A DNA stretch of 7,270 bases from contig JAKSBO010000514.1 of NCBI GenBank assembly GCA_022361095.1, forward strand, positions 1 through 7,270, read 5' to 3'. The notes beneath the pieces were generated by a model, which made no database searches, was not told the origin of the DNA, and saw only the letters and a program-made list of their open reading frames with translations. This document shows positions 1 through 4,434 of this stretch, piece after piece. The stretch is from Desulfobacterales bacterium (GTDB lineage: Bacteria; Desulfobacterota; Desulfobacteria; Desulfobacterales; Desulfobacteraceae). A program made the position numbers and the translations under genes. How positions within the stretch are numbered: the stretch's first letter is position 1; each line of letters starts with the position of its first letter.

Positions 1-611
1 AAGGCTCTGGTTGCATCATTCAGATATGAGATGCCGGTTACACCAATCCCAAGGGGCGTATTAATCTCATGGGCAACACCGGCCACCAGGTCTCCGAGGG
101 CGGCCAGTTTCTCTGCCTGCACCAGTTGCTTTTCCGTGCGTTTTCTCTCTTCTATCTCTTGCTGAAGCTTGACCGTCTGCTCTTCCAGGCTTTGCTGGTA
201 TGCCTCGTTTTCGGCAATGAGTTTGGCACGATCCAGTGCTTTTTCAACCGCCTGGAGCAGAATATCCAGATTGAATAATGGTTTCACCAGATAATTCCAG
301 GCACCTAAACGGACTGCTTCAATGGCATCATCTAAAACCCCTGCGCCCGAAACAATCAGTATGGGGGTTTTGGGGAATTCTTTTTTCACGGTGCGGACCA
401 CTTCAAACCCGTTCATCTCAGGCATTTGCAGATCGCACAGAATGAGATCCGGCTTATGTTCCCGGACCTTCTCCAGGCCGGTACGGCCATTGTCTGCCGC
501 GATAACCTCATACCCGTTATCTTCAAGGGTATCCTTGAAACTGGTGCGGATGTTTTTTTCATCATCAATTGTGAGTATAAGCGGCGGGGTGTTTGATTTT
601 AAATCTGACAT
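1..611 (-). CDS. Receiver-histidine kinase hybrid (response regulator with C-terminal kinase), C-terminus cut by the window edge
   Basis: Soluble two-component protein; 203 residues are visible. Residues about 9-125 form a receiver (REC) domain with the acidic pair D16/D17, phospho-acceptor D60 in CDLQMPEMNG, S88 in IVSGAG and K110 in YLVKPL. Residues about 130-168 are a charged, heptad-like helix (EEQTVKLQQEIEERKRTEKQ), the usual linker to a kinase. The HisKA H-box follows, with phospho-accepting H181 in GVAHEINTPLG. The rest of the dimerisation domain and the ATPase domain must lie beyond base 1. There is no signal peptide or membrane segment, so it should act in the cytoplasm, taking phosphate on the receiver and/or autophosphorylating H181. 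The ATG at 611 is preceded by GAGAGG (617-622) five bases upstream, which supports this start. It lies 79 nt after the HD-GYP regulator on the same strand and is probably co-transcribed. The family call is firm; the signal sensed is unknown. Confidence 0.93.
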   Translation of the reverse strand, partial: MSDLKSNTPPLILTIDDEKNIRTSFKDTLEDNGYEVIAADNGRTGLEKVREHKPDLILCDLQMPEMNGFEVVRTVKKEFPKTPILIVSGAGVLDDAIEAVRLGAWNYLVKPLFNLDILLQAVEKALDRAKLIAENEAYQQSLEEQTVKLQQEIEERKRTEKQLVQAEKLAALGDLVAGVAHEINTPLGIGVTGISYLNDATRA

Positions 612-690
612 CTCAGCCTCTCAAATTTGATGGCCCCGTATACATTTCTTACCTTTTGGATGCAAAACTTTACTTGGCCACAGGTTGGGT

Positions 691-2232
691 TTAAGGCCCA
701 TGATCAACAAATTTATCTCTGATCACCAGAAAGTTGTCCAGATTCTCAAGAAACAGATCTGTTAACAGCGGATCAAAATGTTTACCCTTTTCACTTTTGA
801 AAAGCAGTATGATTTTTTCAAGGGGCCAGGCCTTTTTATAACAACGCTCACTTCCCAGGGCGTCAAAAACATCGGCAATGGCGGTTATTCTGCCGTAAAT
901 GGGAATATCAGTGCCTTTTAAACCGTCCGGATAACCGGTGCCATCCCATTTTTCATGATGTGTCAGGGCAATGACGGCGCTGATATTCATCACGGCCAGA
1001 GACGATTGTTCAAGTATTTCGTGTCCCCGTTTCGGGTGGGTCTTCACAATCTCCCATTCCTCAGGCGTCAACTTACCGGGTTTTGTCAAAATTGCATCGG
1101 GAATTGCAATTTTACCAATATCGTGCATTGGCGAAGCGGTTTTGATAAGTTCGGCTTCGGTTTTATCCAGCCCGACCAGCAAAGCAAGCAGCTCTGAGTA
1201 ATGTGCCACCCGCTTCACATGGTTTCCGGTCTCCTTGGAACGGGATTCGACCACCTCTCCCAACCGGTAAACCATCTCCTTTTGACTGTCAGTGATTGTT
1301 TCATTGAGCTGAATATTTTCCAGGGTTACAATCAGGTTTTCAGTAAATATATTAAGCAGCCGAATATCAAGTTCGGACAGGACCTGGTTTATCTGCGCAA
1401 AAAATAAAACAATTTGATTTTTATTTGAGCAGTACACAACAAATCTGTCTTTTTTAAAAATATTTTTTTGCTTTTTAATGGCAGATGAAATGATCTCCCT
1501 TTTACCATGGGGCAAATCCGCAACATTGATACAACCGGAGCCAAGAAGATTGTCCGTTGAATAGACCTCCAGACATTGCTCTAAAAGAATATATCCTGTG
1601 ACCTTGCAGGAAAAAATAGTGGTCTCTTCGATGTTAAGAAGATTGGTTAATTGTTCAAGCGTAACGCGTATAAATTGCGCCAGGGCACCCCTGGATGAAA
1701 TTCCCCTTGAGGCGACAATGAGTTTTTCCAGCCCCTTTCGGCTTTTTTCCAGGGTGATGATATCGCGGTAGGATCTTAAGGTCGCATACATCAGGGTAAA
1801 CAACTTGCTGGCGGTCAGTTCGGTTTTGGTTTTGTAGTCGTTAATATCATAGTTCTGAATGACTTCCCGTTCCGGGGCCTGTCCCGGTTGACCGGTTCTC
1901 AGCACAATCCGGGTCGTTATATTCTTGAGATCTTCCCGGATTTTTTTGACCAGCCTTAATCCGGCATGTTCGGACTCCATGACCACATCGAGTAAAACGA
2001 TGGCTATATTGGGGTGCTCAGCAAGGATGTCAAGGGCCTGGGCCGCGGAATAGGCATGGAGCAATTTTAATTTTCTGTTGTCAAAAGTGAAGTTTTTGAG
2101 CGCCAAAGTTGTTACCTGATGAACGCCTTCCTCATCATCCACCACCAGAATTTTCCAGGGCAGATTCCTGTCGTCATATTTCAGGATATGGTTTTCTTCT
2201 TTAAGTATAAGTTCATCCATCATCGGTAACAT
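691..2232 (-). CDS. Response regulator with DUF3369 and HD-GYP domain (predicted cyclic-di-GMP phosphodiesterase)
   Basis: A 513-residue three-domain protein. Receiver at about 26-145: D32/D33, phospho-acceptor D82 (VLLDVVME), T113 and K136 (NDYKTK). The NDYKTKTELT ending is typical of receivers paired with DUF3369. Residues about 160-310 match the place and character of DUF3369, a GAF-like sensory region of unknown ligand. HD-GYP at about 316-500: H338, HD pair H370/D371 (HDIGKIAIPD), H399, HHEKWDGTGYP at 425-435 and D454 (IADVFDAL). All expected metal and catalytic positions are kept, so cyclic-di-GMP hydrolysis under phosphorylation control is likely (known for the family, not shown here). 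No membrane segments. It starts 5 nt after the HDOD stop. The start is uncertain: AAGGA (2235-2239) lies only 2 nt before the ATG at 2232 but 11 nt before the in-frame ATG at 2223, so the protein may be 510 residues. Confidence 0.94.
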   Translation of the reverse strand: MLPMMDELILKEENHILKYDDRNLPWKILVVDDEEGVHQVTTLALKNFTFDNRKLKLLHAYSAAQALDILAEHPNIAIVLLDVVMESEHAGLRLVKKIREDLKNITTRIVLRTGQPGQAPEREVIQNYDINDYKTKTELTASKLFTLMYATLRSYRDIITLEKSRKGLEKLIVASRGISSRGALAQFIRVTLEQLTNLLNIEETTIFSCKVTGYILLEQCLEVYSTDNLLGSGCINVADLPHGKREIISSAIKKQKNIFKKDRFVVYCSNKNQIVLFFAQINQVLSELDIRLLNIFTENLIVTLENIQLNETITDSQKEMVYRLGEVVESRSKETGNHVKRVAHYSELLALLVGLDKTEAELIKTASPMHDIGKIAIPDAILTKPGKLTPEEWEIVKTHPKRGHEILEQSSLAVMNISAVIALTHHEKWDGTGYPDGLKGTDIPIYGRITAIADVFDALGSERCYKKAWPLEKIILLFKSEKGKHFDPLLTDLFLENLDNFLVIRDKFVDHGP

Positions 2233-2234
2233 TA

Positions 2235-2239
2235 TCCTT
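2235..2239 (-). promoter_or_regulatory. Ribosome binding site of the HD-GYP gene, overlapping the upstream stop codon
   Basis: Reading on the minus strand, AAGGA overlaps the TAA stop of the HDOD gene (2238-2240) and sits 2 nt before the ATG at 2232, 11 nt before the ATG at 2223 and 14 nt before the ATG at 2220. The spacing argues that the 2223 start may be the one used. The overlap with the stop suggests translational coupling between the two signalling proteins. Confidence 0.5.
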
Positions 2240-3089
2240 AAATTGTGAAAATGTTGAGTATTTCCGGCGCAATTTCAATAACGTCCGACACCATTGTGTC
2301 TAAGTCCTCATCGTTCATTCCCAATTGCGCCAACGGTTCTTTCAGTATGGCTTTTCGATAATCCAAAGTCTGCCCCTGGGCTTTATCAATAATTTCCGAT
2401 GCCAGCCTTGTGGCAATATGGAGGATGCAGCAGGAGAGAAAATGAGGCTGTTCTTTTTCAGGCACGTGCCGGCGGAAGACCGGAATGGTTATTTCATCAG
2501 GCAGGTTCCAGGACGTGAGTAATGCCCCGCTGACCTTGGCCACGGTAAATCCAAGCACCTCTTTTTCCCGCTGCCAGGGGAATTGGCCTTTTTTGGGAGC
2601 GCCTATGGCTGTTAAAGCAATTTCCGGCACATATTTTACAACAGCCAATGCCCCAATGTCACTCAGCAGCCCGGCAACAAAAAGATTCTCACCGTCCCGT
2701 GATTTGTCCTGACTTAGGGATTTGGCGAAAATCGCAGAATATACAGCCTTTTTCCAAAGGGTTTTCATTTCAATATAGCTTCCCCCAACCGTTTGAATAA
2801 TGGCGGCAGCGGTTGTGGCCAGAGCTAAATTATACAGTTGAGACGCCCCGATCAAGGGAATTGCCTCAGAGACGGTGGAGATTTTTCCCGGGAAATAATA
2901 GAGTGGGCTGTTCACTATTTTCAGCAATCTTGCCGTAAGGGCCGGATCTTTAGCGATCAGCCCGGAAAGATCATCATTTGATGCCGCAGGATTTGCCACG
3001 AGACGTTTGATCTGCATACAGATATCCGGCAGCGTCAACAAGTCTCCTGCATTCTCTATAATATCATCTATGTCAATTAAGTATGCCAC
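2238..3089 (-). CDS. HDOD domain signalling protein
   Basis: A 283-residue cytoplasmic protein. Residues about 15-210 form an HDOD domain, the HD-superfamily relative found in bacterial signalling proteins. Hallmarks are LPDICMQIKRLV near 20-31, IAKDPALTARLLKIVNSP at 45-62 and the IPLIGASQLYNLAL helix at 77-90. At the usual HD position the sequence is LLSDIG (141-146): S143 replaces histidine, so metal-dependent hydrolase activity is not expected, as in most HDOD proteins. Residues 211-283 are a helical tail without a recognised domain. The start is a GTG, with AAGGA six bases upstream and an in-frame TAA just before it that excludes a longer form. It appears to be the first gene of the signalling operon, behind a promoter-like site at 3277-3306, and ends 5 nt before the HD-GYP regulator. 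HDOD proteins often act as adaptors in cyclic-di-GMP, motility or stress circuits; a partnership with the adjacent HD-GYP protein is inferred from position. Confidence 0.92.
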   Translation of the reverse strand: MAYLIDIDDIIENAGDLLTLPDICMQIKRLVANPAASNDDLSGLIAKDPALTARLLKIVNSPLYYFPGKISTVSEAIPLIGASQLYNLALATTAAAIIQTVGGSYIEMKTLWKKAVYSAIFAKSLSQDKSRDGENLFVAGLLSDIGALAVVKYVPEIALTAIGAPKKGQFPWQREKEVLGFTVAKVSGALLTSWNLPDEITIPVFRRHVPEKEQPHFLSCCILHIATRLASEIIDKAQGQTLDYRKAILKEPLAQLGMNDEDLDTMVSDVIEIAPEILNIFTI

Positions 3090-3095
3090 GTGCGT

Positions 3096-3100
3096 TCCTT
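3096..3100 (-). promoter_or_regulatory. Ribosome binding site fixing the GTG start of the HDOD gene
   Basis: On the minus strand, AAGGA is followed by six bases and then GTG (3089-3087). An in-frame TAA overlaps this site, so no longer reading frame is possible, and the next in-frame ATG is about residue 25, inside the HDOD domain. GTG is therefore the best start. Confidence 0.75.
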
Positions 3101-3276
3101 AGATTGCGATGACTTATTAATTTCTCGCACGCCACCAGAATCAAGGGCATGGAAAGCGGTATTTTAATTGGGTACATCCTGTTTGATTGATGTCAAGAAT
3201 GCGCTTTGAATCCTGCCCAAGCAAAAATCGTCATAGATTTAGGATTGAGGGATTCTTTAATACAGGCTAATGCAAA

Positions 3277-3306
3277 ATATTAGGATAGGAGCCTGGTTTT
3301 TGTCAA
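3277..3306 (-). promoter_or_regulatory. Sigma-70-like promoter for the HDOD/HD-GYP/kinase operon
   Basis: On the minus strand a perfect -35 box TTGACA (3306-3301) is followed by an 18-nt spacer and TAATAT (3282-3277), which matches four of six positions of the -10 consensus. Transcription would start near 3270 and leave a leader of about 180 nt before the GTG start of the HDOD gene. The -35 box and spacer lie inside an inverted repeat (3289-3345), a position where a bound regulator or DNA structure could affect the promoter. The call rests on consensus matching only. Confidence 0.5.
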
Positions 3307-3345
3307 CCAAAGTATGAAAAAAGACAAAAAACCGGGATATGGCTC
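3289..3345. repeat. Imperfect inverted repeat overlapping the promoter
   Basis: Outer arms GAGCC (3289-3293) and GGCTC (3341-3345) enclose inner arms GGTTTTTGTC (3295-3304) and GACAAAAAACC (3323-3333). The inner arms pair over ten bases with one bulged A and leave an 18-nt A-rich loop. In RNA from the radical SAM operon this could fold as a 3' hairpin, but the minus-strand sequence after it (TATCCTAATATT) has no T-run, so it is not a classical terminator. It could instead be an operator-like element or a 3' end stabilised by structure. Confidence 0.5.
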
Positions 3346-3363
3346 TAATTTATCAAGCGATAT

Positions 3364-4434
3364 TTAACGATGGCGTTTTAGGTTATCCGGGTTTCGCCAG
3401 CACAGGGGGTCCGGAGCCAGGATATCGCCGGTAACCTGGAAGGCCGCGCCCCGGCATCCGTAGCAGGTGTCGTTTTTTTCACAGGTGCGGCAAAATCCCC
3501 TTATGGTCTTTTGGTGGTTTTTCAGCAGGTTAAGATCCCGGGAATGGTCCAGGATATCCTTAAGGCGGCCTTTTCGTATGTTGCCGATTGCTTTTGTAAT
3601 GCCGACACAGGGCTGGACATTGCCGATGGAGGTGATTGTACAGGAAAACTGGTGCCGCATGCACTGGTTGCCCATGAGCGGTGGCTGGGGGTCCCATTCA
3701 ATGCCGTAGCGCTCCCGGTCAACGGCACAGATTTCGTCGAACACCGCCTTAAGTTCCAGGGGGGTAAGTTGCAGGACCGCATTGTTCTTTGCCTGGCCCT
3801 GGGGGGTAATGATTTCAAAATAGGGTGCCATGTTGTTGTCCCTGATCCAGGTCCACAGATCGGTCAGTTCATCACGGTTCGGGCGGCAGATAATGGTGCT
3901 TAAGGCCAGGAACGCGTCTTTGGCAGGATAGCCTGCGGCGTTCAGGTTGCCCAGGGCATTATGGATAATGTGAAATGCCCCTTTTTTGCCGGCGAGGGCA
4001 TCCTGCCTGCCCTCATCAAAGGAGTTCATTTTTAAGACAACCCTGACGCCTGCCGCGCGAAGTGTCCGGGCAAAATCCGGGGTGATGCCGGTGCCGTTGG
4101 TAAACATTTCTATTTCAAAATGGTGGTGTTCCAGAAATGTAATGACCTCCCGGATATGGGGGTAGATGCTGGGCTCTCCGCCCAACAGAATAATTTTTCC
4201 GGCCCCAAGTGCCTTGGCCTGAAGGATCACTTCAAATATTTCGTCAAGGCTGAGTTCATTATCATAGTATGAATCATGGGGGACATAGCAGTAGGTGCAG
4301 CGGAAATTGCAGCGCAGGCTCAGTTCCACCTCCATGGAGAGGAGCCGGTTGCAGGCTAGGGCATCATCAATCTTTTGTTTGGAAAATTCAAAGTTTCCGG
4401 CACAACCGATGTTGTGGCTGGTGCAGATATTCAT
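3364..4434 (-). CDS. Radical SAM enzyme with SPASM-like C-terminal domain
   Basis: A 356-residue iron-sulfur enzyme that should cleave S-adenosylmethionine to a 5'-deoxyadenosyl radical. The radical SAM core spans about residues 30-230, with the cluster motif CX3CX2C at C42, C46 and C49 (LRCNFRCTYCYV) and the GGEP motif at 85-88. The C-terminal part has a SPASM-type arrangement: C258-X12-G-X4-C276, then C315-X2-C318-X5-C324-X2-C327, then C345. Such domains bind two auxiliary 4Fe-4S clusters and are common in peptide- and sugar-modifying enzymes. The third pair is CX2C where CX3C is usual. The ATG overlaps the stop of the exporter-methyltransferase gene (ATGA, 4434-4431), with AAAGG seven bases upstream, so the two proteins are probably made together. 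No membrane segment is seen. The substrate is unknown; no precursor peptide gene is visible next to it. It appears to be the last gene of its operon. Confidence 0.9.
   Translation of the reverse strand: MNICTSHNIGCAGNFEFSKQKIDDALACNRLLSMEVELSLRCNFRCTYCYVPHDSYYDNELSLDEIFEVILQAKALGAGKIILLGGEPSIYPHIREVITFLEHHHFEIEMFTNGTGITPDFARTLRAAGVRVVLKMNSFDEGRQDALAGKKGAFHIIHNALGNLNAAGYPAKDAFLALSTIICRPNRDELTDLWTWIRDNNMAPYFEIITPQGQAKNNAVLQLTPLELKAVFDEICAVDRERYGIEWDPQPPLMGNQCMRHQFSCTITSIGNVQPCVGITKAIGNIRKGRLKDILDHSRDLNLLKNHQKTIRGFCRTCEKNDTCYGCRGAAFQVTGDILAPDPLCWRNPDNLKRHR

Larger units (their letters stand above)
3090..3363 (-). other. Intergenic region between the biosynthetic and signalling operons
   Basis: These 274 bases separate the radical SAM stop from the HDOD start, both on the minus strand. 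They hold an inverted repeat and a sigma-70-like promoter near the radical SAM end, then a leader of about 180 nt. No credible small gene was found on either strand; the short frames present have no ribosome binding site. No classical intrinsic terminator (GC-rich stem followed by a T-run) was found for the radical SAM operon. No riboswitch consensus was recognised in the leader by eye. Confidence 0.6.

Noticed and set aside
637..665. Possible minus-strand promoter (TTGCAT, 17 nt, TATACG) in the gap before the receiver-kinase gene
   Set aside because: The -35 box matches only three of six consensus bases. Read-through from the upstream genes is a simpler explanation.
3187..3234. Minus-strand leader mini-frame of about 13 codons (MTIFAWAGFKAHS) upstream of the HDOD gene
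   Set aside because: No Shine-Dalgarno sequence precedes it and it shows no attenuator-like codon run.
3289..3345. Inverted repeat considered as an intrinsic terminator of the radical SAM operon
   Set aside because: The stem is interrupted and A/T-rich, and no T-run follows on the minus strand. It is kept only as a repeat of unknown role.
3314..3367. Plus-strand mini-frame of 17 codons (MKKDKKPGYGSNLSSDI), considered as a possible precursor peptide near the radical SAM gene
   Set aside because: No ribosome binding site at a proper distance, opposite strand to the operon, lies over the inverted repeat, and too short to support without conservation data.
3511..3903. Plus-strand open frame of 130 codons opposite the radical SAM gene
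   Set aside because: The minus-strand frame contains the SPASM cysteines and the end of the radical SAM core, which settles the coding strand.
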